NCBI RefSeq assembly: GCF_003345355.1
Contig: NZ_QQNB01000002.1
Span: forward strand, 62,001 to 126,000
DNA length: 64,000 bases
Direction of reading: 5' to 3'
Source of the DNA: Sphingomonas aracearum
Lineage (GTDB): Bacteria; Pseudomonadota; Alphaproteobacteria; Sphingomonadales; Sphingomonadaceae
Shown one piece after another: positions 10,732 to 22,655 of this stretch. Every line of letters begins with the position of its first letter. Positions within the stretch are counted from its first letter, which is position 1. The notes under the pieces are model-generated. The model worked only from the letters and a program-made list of their open reading frames with translations. It was not told the origin of the DNA and made no database searches. Made by a program: the position numbers and the translations under genes.

Positions 10732-10875
10732 TCAGGCCGCGAGCGCCGCCAGTTTCGCTTCGAAGCTGGCGGCAAGGGCCAGCCGGCGGTTGCGTGCTTC
10801 TTCGGTGATCGCGCGACGTGCGGCGACATATTCCTCCGCCGCCCGGCGCGCATAATAGCGATTGTCCGATTCCAT
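10732..10875 (-). CDS. Small charged helical protein, 47 residues
   Basis: From the ATG at 10875 the frame encodes 47 residues beginning MESDNRYYARRAAEEYVAAR. The composition is rich in Ala, Arg and Glu with heptad-like spacing, so a single amphipathic helix is likely. The upstream GGGGTGGG on the minus strand is a plausible ribosome binding site and favours this start over an in-frame ATG at 10932. Small 'YYxRRAxxE' proteins are common in sphingomonads; I know no function for them. It lies downstream of the namZ-like gene on the same strand and converges on the VWA gene. Confidence 0.55.
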   Translation of the reverse strand: MESDNRYYARRAAEEYVAARRAITEEARNRRLALAASFEAKLAALAA

Positions 10876-10984
10876 CGACGACCCACCCCGACTCGTTGCC
10901 GGACTGTTGCGCGATCTAGTCTTACCGATCACCTAACCTGCGTCGAATTGCGCGCAGCATCCGACGAAACGAACCGCACTGGTC

Positions 10985-12181
10985 CTAATAGAGCAGGTGT
11001 GTCCGCCTTTCCTCTTCCCAGGCGAGTTCGTCGGGCCGGGTCACGGCGTCGAGATCAGATGCGGTTGCCGCAGGATCGTCCACCCACTCGCGCAGGCCAG
11101 GGCCCCCGTTGATCACGTCGATCGCCAGCTTGTCGAACACATATTCGTACGGGAAGTCGCGCCATAGATCGTATTGCGGAGCAAGCGAGCGGATCGCCTT
11201 GAACCCGGCGGCCTGCACCCGCCATGGACGGAAGGCGTCATGCACATAGGACGGCCCCTCCGCATGGAGGAACACGCCGTTGCACAATCGGCCCACATGC
11301 TTGTGGAACGTCGGCTGGAACCAGAAATCGCGAAGGGTGCAGCCGTTCAGCCACTCCGGAGCAATCCGTCGCATCTCCGCGATCACCGCCTTCGCGTCCA
11401 TGTCCGGCGCGCCGAACATCTCCAGCGGGCGTGTGGTGCCCCGCCCTTCCGACAGGGTGGTACCCTCCAGCATCACCGTTCCCGCATAAGCGCGGGCCAT
11501 GTTGACGTTGGCGGCATTCGGGCTGGGATTGATCCACGGCCGCTCGGCCGGCCAGCCGAAGCCGGGCGCCGCTGCCGGCTGCCATCCGTCCATCGCGATC
11601 ACGCGATAGTCGACGTCCAGCCTGTAGTGCGCGATGAACCAATGGCCGAGTTCGCCCAGCGTCATGCCATGCCGCATCGGCATCGGACCGGCGCCGACAA
11701 AGCTCTCCCAACCGGGCAGCAGCGTCAGCCCCTCCACCGGCCGCCCGGCCGGATTTGGGCGGTCCAGCACCCACACCTGCTTGCCATGCTTGGCCGCTGC
11801 TTCGAGCACGTAGAGCAGCGTGGTGACGAACGTGTAGATGCGGCAGCCCACGTCCTGCAGGTCGACCAGCAGGACGTCGAAGGTGCCCATCGACTGCCCG
11901 GTCGGACGGCGCACCTCGCCGTACAGGCTGAACACGGGCATGCCATAGGTCGGATCGGTGAAGTCCGGCGACTCCATCATGTTGTCCTGCAGGTCACCGC
12001 GTACGCCATGCTGGGGGCCGAACACCGCCGACACGTTCAGCCCGGCGGCAATCAGCGCGTCCAGGCTGTGCGTCAGGTCGCGGGTGACGGAAGCGGGATG
12101 CGCAAGCAGCGCCACGCGCTTTCCCTCCAACGGACGCCGCAGTTCGGGGTCGGACAGGAGGCGATCGATACCGAAGTTCAT
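10985..12181 (-). CDS. DUF1343 / NamZ-family exo-beta-N-acetylmuramidase
   Basis: A 398-residue DUF1343 protein. The characterised member NamZ of Bacillus releases N-acetylmuramic acid from the non-reducing end of peptidoglycan fragments. Family hallmarks here are VFGPQHGVRGDLQDNM, DRPNPAGRPVEG, MRHGMTLGELGHWF and LEGTTLSEGRGTTRP. I see no clear signal peptide from the chosen ATG ([17 protein letters not shown]), so a cytoplasmic role in cell-wall recycling is possible; an upstream in-frame start at 12217 does not add one. The start overlaps the stop of the DOMON-like gene by four bases (ATGA), so the two are translationally coupled and may act together. Substrate is inferred from the family. 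Confidence 0.9.
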   Translation of the reverse strand: MNFGIDRLLSDPELRRPLEGKRVALLAHPASVTRDLTHSLDALIAAGLNVSAVFGPQHGVRGDLQDNMMESPDFTDPTYGMPVFSLYGEVRRPTGQSMGTFDVLLVDLQDVGCRIYTFVTTLLYVLEAAAKHGKQVWVLDRPNPAGRPVEGLTLLPGWESFVGAGPMPMRHGMTLGELGHWFIAHYRLDVDYRVIAMDGWQPAAAPGFGWPAERPWINPSPNAANVNMARAYAGTVMLEGTTLSEGRGTTRPLEMFGAPDMDAKAVIAEMRRIAPEWLNGCTLRDFWFQPTFHKHVGRLCNGVFLHAEGPSYVHDAFRPWRVQAAGFKAIRSLAPQYDLWRDFPYEYVFDKLAIDVINGGPGLREWVDDPAATASDLDAVTRPDELAWEEERRTHLLY

Positions 12182-12711
12182 GCCGCTCCTCGTGCCGGGA
12201 GCGTGGCCGTGAAGCAAGCCGGGTTGTGGAAGTCGGGCGGTCCGTCCGCGTGCGCCAGCGCCCAGAAGGACCTGGTCCCGTCCTGCTCTTCGATCACCGC
12301 GGTCAAGCTCATTCTCGGAGATGAGGCGGTGACGGGGAGCTCTGCCTCAACCGCCAGCGTGAAGGTTCCCGCGGCGCGTGATGCTGCGATCTCGGGGGCC
12401 GATGCCAGCGGGAGGTCAGCCATGCCTCCCCGATAGCTGTCGAAGCGGTACGCAGCCCAGCGGGTCGACGGCGAGAAGTTGAACTCGCAATAGCCGACCT
12501 CTTCCTGCGACAGGAACAGCTCGAAACAGGTGGTCTTCCACAACGCATCCGCGCGCTCTGCCGGCCCAACCGACGGCAGGGCGAGCGGAGCGGTGTGGCG
12601 GATGATGTATTCGAGCCGGAGCACGGCGCCGTCCTGTCGGTCGAGTTGCACGCGGACGCCTTGCACCCCGCCGGGTGGATGGCTCGGATGGGGCACCAGA
12701 TCGTAGATCAC
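12178..12711 (-). CDS. DOMON-like domain protein
   Basis: A 177-residue protein starting at GTG 12711 and preceded by a perfect AGGAGG seven bases upstream (12715-12720), which fixes the start even though the frame stays open for a further 1.5 kb upstream. It is mostly beta-strand: [33 protein letters not shown] and [10 protein letters not shown] resemble carbohydrate- or haem-binding DOMON-like folds. There is no signal peptide. It is the first gene of a two-gene unit with the NamZ-like muramidase (ATGA overlap), a pairing I recall from sphingomonad genomes. A sugar or muropeptide-binding role is inference only. Confidence 0.75.
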   Translation of the reverse strand: MIYDLVPHPSHPPGGVQGVRVQLDRQDGAVLRLEYIIRHTAPLALPSVGPAERADALWKTTCFELFLSQEEVGYCEFNFSPSTRWAAYRFDSYRGGMADLPLASAPEIAASRAAGTFTLAVEAELPVTASSPRMSLTAVIEEQDGTRSFWALAHADGPPDFHNPACFTATLPARGAA

Positions 12712-12852
12712 CTGTCCTCCTGTGCCGCGCTTTCCACCGGGCCGCTGCACCACCCGTGTAGGTGCGGCGCACGCCCTTCGACAAGCTTGCGCCTGGCGGA
12801 AGAGGACGGCTGGAAAAATTCGCCGCCATCGCCTATGTGCGCCCGAACTCCC

Positions 12853-14199
12853 ATGGCAACTGTTCTCCCCTCCCCGCCGCGTGTCGGCATGGTGTCGCTT
12901 GGCTGTCCCAAGAACCTGGTGGATTCCGAGCGGATCCTCAGCAAGCTGCGCTCCGACGGCTACCAGATGTCGCCCGATTATGCCGGTGCGGACATCGTGC
13001 TGGTCAACACCTGCGGCTTTCTCGATTCCGCCAAGGAGGAGAGCCTGGAGGCGATCGGTGAGGCCATCGCCGAAAACGGCCGGGTTATCGTCACCGGCTG
13101 CATGGGACAGGAAGCCGAGGCGATCCGCGCCCGCTTCCCGCAGGTGCTCGCCGTCACCGGCGCCCACCAGTACGAACAGGTCGTCGAGGCGGTGCATGAA
13201 GCGGCACCGCCGGCGCGCTCCGCCTATCTGGATCTCGTGCCGGGCGGCGCGGTGGAACTCACCGACCTGAAGCTCACGCCGCGCCACTACAGCTATCTGA
13301 AGATTTCCGAAGGCTGCAATCACGGCTGCACCTTCTGCATCATCCCCTCGCTGCGCGGCGACCTTGCCAGCCGGCGTCCCGATGCGATCCTGCGCGAAGC
13401 GGAAAAGCTGGTGGAAGCGGGCACTCGGGAGCTGCTGGTCATCAGCCAGGACACGTCGGCATACGGCGTGGACATCAAGCATCACCCGCGCATGTGGAAA
13501 GGCGCCGAGGTCCGCGCGCATATGACCGATCTTGCGCGCGAACTGGGCCGGATCGCGCCATGGGTGCGGCTCCATTACGTCTATCCCTACCCCCATGTCG
13601 ATCAGGTCATCCCGCTGATGGCCGAGGGGCTGGTGCTTCCCTATCTCGACATCCCGTTCCAGCATGCCAGCCGCAACGTGCTGAAGCTGATGCGCCGCCC
13701 GGCCAACGAGGCGAAGGTGCTGGAGCGCATCCACAAGTGGCGCGAGATCTGTCCGGACATCGCGATCCGCTCGACCTTCGTGGTCGGCTTTCCCGGGGAG
13801 ACGGAAGCGGACTTCCAGTACCTTCTCGATTGGCTGGACGAGGCGCAGCTCGACCGCGTGGGCGCGTTTCGCTTCGAGCCCGTCGAGGGTGCCGCCGCCA
13901 ACCTGCTGCCGGATCACGTACCGGAAGAGGTCAAGGAAGAGCGCTACGCCCGCATCATGGAGAAGACCGCGGCCATCTCCGCGGCCAAGCTCCAGGCCAA
14001 GATCGGCCGTTCGCTGGAAGTCCTTGTCGATGCGGTGGACGCCGAGACGGGCGGCGCCACTGGCCGCAGCCAGGCCGACGCGCCGGAAATCGACGGCGAG
14101 GTCCACTTGCGTGATGCCGGGCATCTGGCGGTGGGCGACTTCGCGCGGGTGACCATCGAGGACGCAGACGAGCACGACTTGTACGGCGTGCCGGCCTGA
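12853..14199 (+). CDS. rimO: Ribosomal protein uS12 methylthiotransferase RimO
   Basis: This 448-residue radical-SAM methylthiotransferase adds a methylthio group to an Asp of ribosomal protein uS12. The N-terminal UPF0004/MTTase domain supplies the auxiliary-cluster cysteines (Cys18 in [12 protein letters not shown], Cys54 in VNTCGF, Cys83 in TGCMGQ). The radical-SAM motif CNHGCTFC gives Cys155, Cys159 and Cys162. The C-terminal TRAM domain ends in EHDLYGVPA, as usual for Rim[13 protein letters not shown] with [12 protein letters not shown] distinguishes RimO from the tRNA enzyme MiaB. The ATG at 12853 was chosen because it gives the family N-terminus. Confidence 0.96.
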   Translation: MATVLPSPPRVGMVSLGCPKNLVDSERILSKLRSDGYQMSPDYAGADIVLVNTCGFLDSAKEESLEAIGEAIAENGRVIVTGCMGQEAEAIRARFPQVLAVTGAHQYEQVVEAVHEAAPPARSAYLDLVPGGAVELTDLKLTPRHYSYLKISEGCNHGCTFCIIPSLRGDLASRRPDAILREAEKLVEAGTRELLVISQDTSAYGVDIKHHPRMWKGAEVRAHMTDLARELGRIAPWVRLHYVYPYPHVDQVIPLMAEGLVLPYLDIPFQHASRNVLKLMRRPANEAKVLERIHKWREICPDIAIRSTFVVGFPGETEADFQYLLDWLDEAQLDRVGAFRFEPVEGAAANLLPDHVPEEVKEERYARIMEKTAAISAAKLQAKIGRSLEVLVDAVDAETGGATGRSQADAPEIDGEVHLRDAGHLAVGDFARVTIEDADEHDLYGVPA

Positions 14200-14262
14200 T
14201 CTGTCCCGCATCGGGCCGGGCGTGCGGGTTCAAACCTGTCGTTCGGTTCGGTAAGCAGCGAC

Positions 14263-15243
14263 ATGCGCGCTGCCCTTCTCGCCCTGCTGCTCGCCGCCGT
14301 CCCTGCCGCCGCGCAGGTGCCGCCGCCGCCGGTGCAGAAGATCGTCACGGCGGTGGACCCGCTGACGATCGAGCTGGACGACTTCCGGCGGCTGGCCGAT
14401 CCGGAGATATGGCGCGATCTCCAGGTCCGCCGGATCGAGTTCCGTGAAGGACGCACCTTCTGGCGGCTATACCGGATCGCCAACACCCGGCGGCCGGACG
14501 GCCCGCTCTGGCTGGTGCCGCACGACAACGAGAATGCGGCGTTCCAGGCGGCGGTCTACGCGGCGCGTTCGTATGGCGGCGTCGTCATGGCAGTGGAGGA
14601 AGCACGCAGCCTCGCCGGGCCCGACAGTCGCGGCAACGGCGATGTCGCCGCTGGCGGCGATGTGGACCCGAACCGCAACTTCCGCCCCGACACGCCAGAT
14701 TTCGCCGGCGCGATGCTGGCCGATCTCGGCAACCCTGCGCGGCTGAGCGTGGCGCTGCACACGAACGATCCCGGCTATGATGCGGCCGGGTCCAGCTGCC
14801 TGCCGCCGGAGTCGGGCGAGGAAACCGGCAAGGGCACCATCTCGGTGCTGCTATGCAACGACCTCTACATGCCCCGTCGCTCAATCGCCGGGCGCTGGCC
14901 GTTCGACGATACGGACAGCGTGGCGATCGTCTCCTACCTCGGGGAGCGTAGCCCGTTCAGCGGCTTCTGCGCGCGCCCGCTCTCGGACGCGGACTTCAAC
15001 ATCATGTTCGAGCATGTGGTCACGTCGGATGGCAGCGCGTCGAACTTCGCCGTGTTCCGCGGGCTTCCGTATGTGAACCTGGAGACGCAGGAGCGCGGCG
15101 TCGCTCCCGACCAGCTCGGCGAGGCACGATCGCGGCTGCTGGCAATGATCGACACGGTGATGGCGCGGTGCGCGGTCATCCCGCGCCTGTCCCTCGACCT
15201 GCCGGAACCGCACGAGCGCCCGCGGCGACGTCGCGGGCGCTGA
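14263..15243 (+). CDS. Secreted M14-carboxypeptidase-like hydrolase, uncharacterised
   Basis: A 326-residue exported protein with a signal peptide ending AVPAAAQ (residues 1-18). The residue pattern fits the zinc carboxypeptidase (M14) fold: HxxE in VPHDNENAAF (His87, Glu90), an Asn-Arg substrate-binding pair in DPNRNF (Asn137, Arg138), the third zinc ligand in ALHTND (His166), and a possible catalytic Glu in YVNLETQERG near residue 274. Overall similarity to textbook carboxypeptidases is low, so the substrate (peptide, muropeptide or amide) is open. It follows rimO by 63 bp and converges with a TPR gene across a 10 bp-stem hairpin. Function is inferred from motif order only. Confidence 0.6.
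   Translation: MRAALLALLLAAVPAAAQVPPPPVQKIVTAVDPLTIELDDFRRLADPEIWRDLQVRRIEFREGRTFWRLYRIANTRRPDGPLWLVPHDNENAAFQAAVYAARSYGGVVMAVEEARSLAGPDSRGNGDVAAGGDVDPNRNFRPDTPDFAGAMLADLGNPARLSVALHTNDPGYDAAGSSCLPPESGEETGKGTISVLLCNDLYMPRRSIAGRWPFDDTDSVAIVSYLGERSPFSGFCARPLSDADFNIMFEHVVTSDGSASNFAVFRGLPYVNLETQERGVAPDQLGEARSRLLAMIDTVMARCAVIPRLSLDLPEPHERPRRRRGR
15215..15241. terminator. Perfect 10 bp hairpin at the end of the M14-like gene
   Basis: AGCGCCCGCG pairs with CGCGGGCGCT across a 7-base loop. It overlaps the last codons and the stop codon of the M14-like gene and lies 12 bp from the stop of the convergent TPR gene. No T-run is present on either strand. It is placed to act as a shared, weak terminator. 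Confidence 0.4.
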
Positions 15244-15252
15244 ACGCCTGGC

Positions 15253-15771
15253 TCAGTTCTTGGCCGGCGCGGAGGCGGGAGGCACCGTTGTCGGCGTGGC
15301 GGCCGCGGTTGCCACCGGCGGACCCTTGGCGATCACCGCGGCGAGCTTCGTCGCCTCCGGGCAGGCTGACTTGCCGCACAGGGTCCGCAGCTTCACCAGA
15401 TTGGCTTCCGCCTGGCGCACGGCGCCCTTCATCACCAGTGCCTCGCCCTGACCTGCGAGGGCAGCGCGATCGGTCGGCTCCAGCAGCAACGCCGCGCGGT
15501 AGTAACGGATCGCGCTGCCATCCAGACCGCGCTTCTCCGCCACTTCGGCAAGGTGGATAAAGGCCGCGCGGTTACGGGGATCAACCGCCAGCGCAGACTC
15601 GAACAGGTCGGTCGCTCCGTCCAGATTGCCGGCAGCCTGGGCGGCAATGCCCTTTTGCACGAGCGCAACCGAGCGAGCGTCGATCTGGTCGTCGGGCCGC
15701 TGCCCATGAAGCGATGTGGAAACGGTCACCAGCGTCAGCGCGAGGGCGGCAGCGAGGGTCGTATAACGCAT
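15253..15771 (-). CDS. Exported tetratricopeptide-repeat protein
   Basis: From the ATG at 15771 ([20 protein letters not shown]) the product has 172 residues with a signal peptide. GGAG 8-11 bases upstream supports this start over an in-frame ATG at 15792. Two to three TPR units occupy residues about 45-115 ([21 protein letters not shown], then [22 protein letters not shown]). The tail has a CGKSACPE segment with two cysteines that could form a disulfide, followed by an Ala/Pro/Thr-rich end. TPRs mediate protein binding; no partner is evident. It starts 32 bp after rsmB and may be the third gene of the guaB-rsmB unit. Confidence 0.75.
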   Translation of the reverse strand: MRYTTLAAALALTLVTVSTSLHGQRPDDQIDARSVALVQKGIAAQAAGNLDGATDLFESALAVDPRNRAAFIHLAEVAEKRGLDGSAIRYYRAALLLEPTDRAALAGQGEALVMKGAVRQAEANLVKLRTLCGKSACPEATKLAAVIAKGPPVATAAATPTTVPPASAPAKN

Positions 15772-15803
15772 GACTTGCTCCAGCGTGGACACGGGACGGG
15801 TGG

Positions 15804-18590
<2,787 letters not shown>

Positions 18591-18622
18591 GCGGGGATGA
18601 GTGTCGAAGGCTGCACCGCTCC

Positions 18623-19330
18623 GTGACGGCGACGATCGCGCTGGTCGATGACGACCGCAATATCCTGACTTCGGTGTCGATCGCGCTTCAGGCGGAGGGC
18701 TTCCTTACCCGCGTCTATTCGGATGGCGAGACGGCGCTGAAGGCGCTGGTCGACAATCCGCCGGACCTGGCGATCTTCGACGTGAAGATGCCACGCATGG
18801 ACGGGCTGGAGCTGCTGCGCCGCCTGCGCGAGCGGGTGATGACGCCGGTGATCTTCCTTACCAGCAAGGATGACGAGCTGGACGAGGCGCTGGGTCTCGC
18901 CATGGGCGCGGACGATTATATCGCCAAGCCGTTCTCGCAACGCCTGCTGATCGCTCGCATCCGCGCCATCCTGCGCCGCGCGGAGGTGGTGCAGACCAGC
19001 ACCGACAAGGACCAGGCGACCTCCAGCGAGGCGCTGGTGCGCGGGCGCCTGGCGATGGATCCGGCCCGCCACCGCGTCACCTGGGGCGGCGCGGACGTGA
19101 CCCTCACCGTGACCGAATTCCTGATCCTGGAGACGCTTGCCCAGCGCCCCGGGATCGTGAAAACCCGCAACCAGTTGATGGATGCTGCCTATCAGGACGA
19201 CATCTATGTCGACGATCGCACCATCGACAGCCACATCAAGCGGATCCGGCGGAAGTTTCGCCAGACCGATCCAGAATTCGACGCCATCGAGACGCTCTAC
19301 GGTGCCGGCTATCGCTTCTCCGAGGAATGA
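18623..19330 (+). CDS. chvI: ChvI-family response regulator (OmpR/PhoB class)
   Basis: A 235-residue OmpR-class regulator from GTG 18623. The receiver domain (residues 1-120) has the acidic pocket LVDDD, the phosphoacceptor Asp53 in [11 protein letters not shown], and the conserved Lys in YIAKPFSQ. The C-terminal winged helix includes [15 protein letters not shown] and [16 protein letters not shown]. The ChvG-ChvI pair in alphaproteobacteria (BvrS-BvrR in Brucella) senses acid or envelope stress and is often encoded beside hprK and PTS genes, exactly as here, which supports ChvI over other OmpR regulators. The chvG start lies 29 bases inside this gene. Confidence 0.93.
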   Translation: MTATIALVDDDRNILTSVSIALQAEGFLTRVYSDGETALKALVDNPPDLAIFDVKMPRMDGLELLRRLRERVMTPVIFLTSKDDELDEALGLAMGADDYIAKPFSQRLLIARIRAILRRAEVVQTSTDKDQATSSEALVRGRLAMDPARHRVTWGGADVTLTVTEFLILETLAQRPGIVKTRNQLMDAAYQDDIYVDDRTIDSHIKRIRRKFRQTDPEFDAIETLYGAGYRFSEE

Positions 19331-20894
19331 CGCGGAGGACGCGGGCGACCTGTCGCTGCAGGACGGGCGCGAGCTGTCCCTGCGCTGGTCCGGCCGGGTC
19401 AGCCTCACCCCGCGCATCCTTGCGGTCAACATCATCGCGCTGGCGCTGCTGGCCGGCGGGTTCTTCTATCTCGATTCCTATCGCAGCCGGATCGTCGATT
19501 CGACCCTGTTGCGCGTCAACCGCGAGGCACGGCTGATCGCGGAGGCGATGGCGGCAGCCGAGCCGGGGGAGCGCGAGGCGCTGGCGCTGCGGCTGGCAAA
19601 GGATACCGGCTCGCGCCTGCGACTGTTCGACCCGGCCGGGCGCCTGCTCCTCGACACGCGCGCCTCGGGCCTCAGGAACTTCCGGCTGCTCGATCCCGAC
19701 AAGGAAGGCTGGCAGCAGCATGCTGCGCGTTTCCTGGATGCCGTGATCGACACCGTGGTGCAGGCGAAGCGCGCGCCGCTCTACCGCGAACGCCGGGACG
19801 GACAGGCGTGGCCGGACGTTCAGGTCGCCGCAGGAGGCAAGGTGTCCGCGCGGGTCTGGCGCGCGCCGGACCGCACGCCCGTCTTCACCGCCGCCGCGCC
19901 GGTCACGGGGGCGGGCGTGGTGATGACGACGCTGAACGCCCGCGAGATCACGCAAACGGTGCGGGTGGAGCGCTTCCGGCTGAGCGTGGTCCTGCTGATC
20001 GTCGCGCTCGTCTCCGTGCTCCTGTCGCTGTTCCTCGCGCGCACCATCGTGCGCCCGTTGCGCCGCCTTGCCCGCGCCGCGGTGCGGGTGCGCCGAGGCC
20101 GCGCGCGCGAGGTGGTGGTGCCGCGCCTGCCCTCTCGCCGCGACGAGATCGGGATGCTCGCCCGCGCGCTGTCCGACATGAGCCTTGCCCTGCGCGCCCG
20201 GATCGACGCCACCGAGGCGTTCGCCGCCGATGTCACCCACGAGCTCAAGAACCCGCTCGCGTCCTTGCGCTCCGCAGTGGAGGGTCTTGGCCAGGTACGC
20301 GACCCGGAGCTGCAGGAGCGCCTGCTCGCGATCGTGCGCGACGACGTGCATCGGCTGGACCGGCTGATCACCGACATCTCCGAAGCGTCGCGCCTCGATG
20401 CGCAGCTCAGCCGCGCCAAGTTCGATCCGGTGGATCTTGCCGCGATGGTGGAGGCGCTGATCGCCAACCGCGAAGCCCGCGGGATCGAGCGCGACATCCG
20501 GCTGCGCTTCGATCGCGGCCTGCCGGGGCCGCTGATCGTGATGGGCGAAGGCGCGCGGCTGGAGCGGGTGGTGGAGAACCTGATCGACAACGCGATCTCC
20601 TTCTCTCCGGATGGCGGATTGATCGTGGTGGCGGTTTCGCGTGAGCCCGACGCAATTGTCCTGCGGGTGGAGGACGAGGGCCCCGGTGTCCCGGCGGAGG
20701 CGCGCGACGCCGTGTTCCGCCGCTTTCAATCGATCCGCCCCGCGGCGGAGGAGTTCGGACAGCATTCCGGCCTCGGCCTCGCCATCGCCCACACCATCGT
20801 GGACGCTCACCAGGGCACCATTCATGTGGAGGACCGGGAAGACCGGTTGAGCGGCGCGCGCTTCGTCGTCCGCCTGCCGCTGGCTTTCGAATGA
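19302..20894 (+). CDS. chvG: ChvG-family sensor histidine kinase
   Basis: A membrane sensor kinase partner of ChvI. The start is set at GTG 19302, inside the end of chvI, giving 530 residues; the frame stays open further upstream but overlaps conserved chvI codons. One membrane segment lies at [19 protein letters not shown] and a second at [20 protein letters not shown], enclosing a periplasmic sensor domain of about 190 residues. A HAMP linker ([20 protein letters not shown]) precedes the H-box [15 protein letters not shown] with the phosphorylated His. ATP-binding motifs are the N-box [15 protein letters not shown] and the G-box VEDEGPGVP and GLGLAIA. The stop overlaps hprK by four bases (ATGA). 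Confidence 0.93.
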   Translation: MPAIASPRNDAEDAGDLSLQDGRELSLRWSGRVSLTPRILAVNIIALALLAGGFFYLDSYRSRIVDSTLLRVNREARLIAEAMAAAEPGEREALALRLAKDTGSRLRLFDPAGRLLLDTRASGLRNFRLLDPDKEGWQQHAARFLDAVIDTVVQAKRAPLYRERRDGQAWPDVQVAAGGKVSARVWRAPDRTPVFTAAAPVTGAGVVMTTLNAREITQTVRVERFRLSVVLLIVALVSVLLSLFLARTIVRPLRRLARAAVRVRRGRAREVVVPRLPSRRDEIGMLARALSDMSLALRARIDATEAFAADVTHELKNPLASLRSAVEGLGQVRDPELQERLLAIVRDDVHRLDRLITDISEASRLDAQLSRAKFDPVDLAAMVEALIANREARGIERDIRLRFDRGLPGPLIVMGEGARLERVVENLIDNAISFSPDGGLIVVAVSREPDAIVLRVEDEGPGVPAEARDAVFRRFQSIRPAAEEFGQHSGLGLAIAHTIVDAHQGTIHVEDREDRLSGARFVVRLPLAFE

Positions 20895-21319
20895 GCGAGG
20901 GGGTCGAGGAAGTGCGCCACGCCACGACGGTCGCCATCGGCGGCAAGGGCGTGGCGATCGAGGGTGCGTCCGGCACCGGCAAGTCGGACCTTGCATTGCG
21001 CCTGATCGATCGCGGCGCGACCCTTGTCAGCGATGATTATACCCTGTTCCGCCGCGACGGCGCGGTTGTACGGGCGCGCGCGCCGGGCAATATAGCGGGC
21101 AAGATGGAAATACGTGGCCTTGGCATCCATGACATGCCGCACCTCCCCGAGGCGCCGGTAGCGCTGGTGGTGCGCCTGGGCGCTGCCGTGCCCCGGCTGC
21201 CGGAGCCGCAGATCAGCCGCATTGCGGGCGTCGAGCTCCCGGCAGTGGACCTGGCGGGTCTGGAAGCCTCCGCACCGATCAAGGTGGAGCGGGCGCTGGC
21301 GGCGGTGCTCGGAACGTGA
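20891..21319 (+). CDS. hprK: HPr kinase/phosphorylase, short alphaproteobacterial form
   Basis: A 142-residue protein covering only the C-terminal kinase domain of HprK; Gram-positive HprK is about 310 residues. Walker A is EGASGTGKSD (residues 24-33), followed by LVSDDYTLFRRDG with the Asp pair expected at the active site, and IRGLGIHDMP. It should phosphorylate HPr on its regulatory Ser, and the downstream HPr keeps that Ser. In alphaproteobacteria this short form sits with chvG/chvI and an incomplete PTS that regulates rather than transports. It overlaps both neighbours by four bases. Confidence 0.92.
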   Translation: MSEGVEEVRHATTVAIGGKGVAIEGASGTGKSDLALRLIDRGATLVSDDYTLFRRDGAVVRARAPGNIAGKMEIRGLGIHDMPHLPEAPVALVVRLGAAVPRLPEPQISRIAGVELPAVDLAGLEASAPIKVERALAAVLGT

Positions 21320-22248
21320 GCGAGCGCAAGGACATCCTGCTTGTCACCGGGCTGTCGGGCGCCGGCAAGTCCACCGTGCTGCGGACCCTGGAGGATCTCG
21401 GCTGGGAGGTGGTGGACAACCTCCCGTTGCTGCTGCTCGACCGCCTGCTCGCCGCACCGGAGCCGGAGGGGGTCCAGGCAGCGCGCCCGCTTGCCCTCGG
21501 CATCGGCGCGCAGACCCGTGGCTTCGATTCCGAGCGCATCGTTCGCCGCGTCCGGCAATTGAGCGAGGCGCACGGCCACGAAGTCGGCACGCTGTTCCTC
21601 GATTGTGCCGGCGCCGAGCTCGAGCGTCGCTATTCGGAAACGCGTCGCCGTCACCCGCTTGCGCTGGACCGGCCCGCCGTGGAAGGCATCCGGCGGGAGC
21701 GCGAGCTGCTGGAGCCGCTGCGGCGCTTCGCCAATCGCCTGATCGACACCACCCGCCTTTCCGCCAACGAGCTCGCCCAGCAGATCCGGGCGACGTTCGG
21801 GCAAGAGGGACAGGGCGAGCCGACCTTTTCGATCCTCTCGTTCGGCTTCGCGCGCGGCCTGCCGGTGAACGCCGATCTCGTGTTCGACATGCGCTTTCTG
21901 CGCAATCCGCACTGGAACCAGGCCCTGCGCCCCGGCACCGGGCTGGACGCGGATGTCGCCGCTTATGTGCAGGCGGACCCGGCCTATCACGCTGCGGTGG
22001 ACCAGATCGAGTCGCTGCTGAAGCTGTTGCTCCCGCGCTACAGGGCGGAGGGGAAATCCTACGTTACGGTCGCTTTCGGCTGTACCGGCGGGAGACACCG
22101 CTCCGTTCACGTCGCGGAAGCGATGGCAGCGCGGTTGCGCGCGGCGGGCTTTTCGCCCACGGTGAGCCATCGTGATCTCGCCGCCGCGCCCCAGGACTCG
22201 CTGGAAGGCGCCCCGGTCGAGACGGTTGGGGTGGGACAGTCTAGCTAA
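21316..22248 (+). CDS. rapZ: RNase adapter / nucleotide-binding protein RapZ
   Basis: A 310-residue RapZ (YvcJ-family) protein starting at GTG 21316, with a GTGA overlap with hprK. The P-loop GLSGAGKS is at residues 12-19, followed by LGWEVVDNLP. The C-terminal domain includes LSFGFARGLPVNADLVFDMRFLRNP and the signature VTVAFGCTGGRHRSVH. In E. coli RapZ directs RNase E to the sRNA GlmZ and so tunes glucosamine-6-phosphate synthesis; that sRNA circuit is not known to exist in alphaproteobacteria. Placement between hprK and the PTS genes suggests a link to nitrogen or cell-wall signalling, as inference. Confidence 0.94.
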   Translation: MSERKDILLVTGLSGAGKSTVLRTLEDLGWEVVDNLPLLLLDRLLAAPEPEGVQAARPLALGIGAQTRGFDSERIVRRVRQLSEAHGHEVGTLFLDCAGAELERRYSETRRRHPLALDRPAVEGIRRERELLEPLRRFANRLIDTTRLSANELAQQIRATFGQEGQGEPTFSILSFGFARGLPVNADLVFDMRFLRNPHWNQALRPGTGLDADVAAYVQADPAYHAAVDQIESLLKLLLPRYRAEGKSYVTVAFGCTGGRHRSVHVAEAMAARLRAAGFSPTVSHRDLAAAPQDSLEGAPVETVGVGQSS

Positions 22249-22655
22249 TGATCGGTCTGGTTCTGGTGACTCACGGTCGCCTTGCCGATGAGTTCGTGAC
22301 CGCGATGGAGCATGTGGTCGGCAGGCAGGAGCGCGTCGGCACCGTCGCGATCGGGCCGGAGGACGACATGGGGGGTCGCCGGCGCGACATCGCCGACGCG
22401 ATCGCGCGGGTGGATGCCGGTCGCGGCGTGATCGTGCTGACCGATCTGTTCGGCGGCACGCCCTCGAACCTCGCCATTTCGCTGATGGAAAAGGGTCGCG
22501 TGGAAGTGATCGCGGGCATCAACCTGCCTATGCTGATCCGCCTGGAATCCGCGCGCAAGACCATGAAGGTGGTGGACGCGGTTGCCGCCGCGCGCGAGGC
22601 CGGCCGCAAGTACATTTCGGTCGCCTCCGAGGTGCTGGGCGAGGCGGCGGCGTGA
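22248..22655 (+). CDS. PTS EIIA component, mannose family
   Basis: A 135-residue EIIA-Man-type protein. It begins MIGLVLVTHGRLADEF, with the phosphorylatable His9, and contains TDLFGGTPSNLAISLM, the typical EIIA-Man segment. No EIIB, EIIC or EIID sugar-transport component is nearby, so this is probably a regulatory phosphate acceptor fed by HPr. It shares one base with the rapZ stop (TAATG) and its own stop overlaps the HPr start, so rapZ, this gene and ptsH are translationally coupled. Confidence 0.92.
   Translation: MIGLVLVTHGRLADEFVTAMEHVVGRQERVGTVAIGPEDDMGGRRRDIADAIARVDAGRGVIVLTDLFGGTPSNLAISLMEKGRVEVIAGINLPMLIRLESARKTMKVVDAVAAAREAGRKYISVASEVLGEAAA

Noticed and set aside
12178..14211. A 677-residue minus-strand frame ending in the DOMON-like protein, suggesting a large fusion
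   Set aside because: The upstream 500 residues are antisense to rimO and meaningless; a perfect AGGAGG before GTG 12711 marks the true start.
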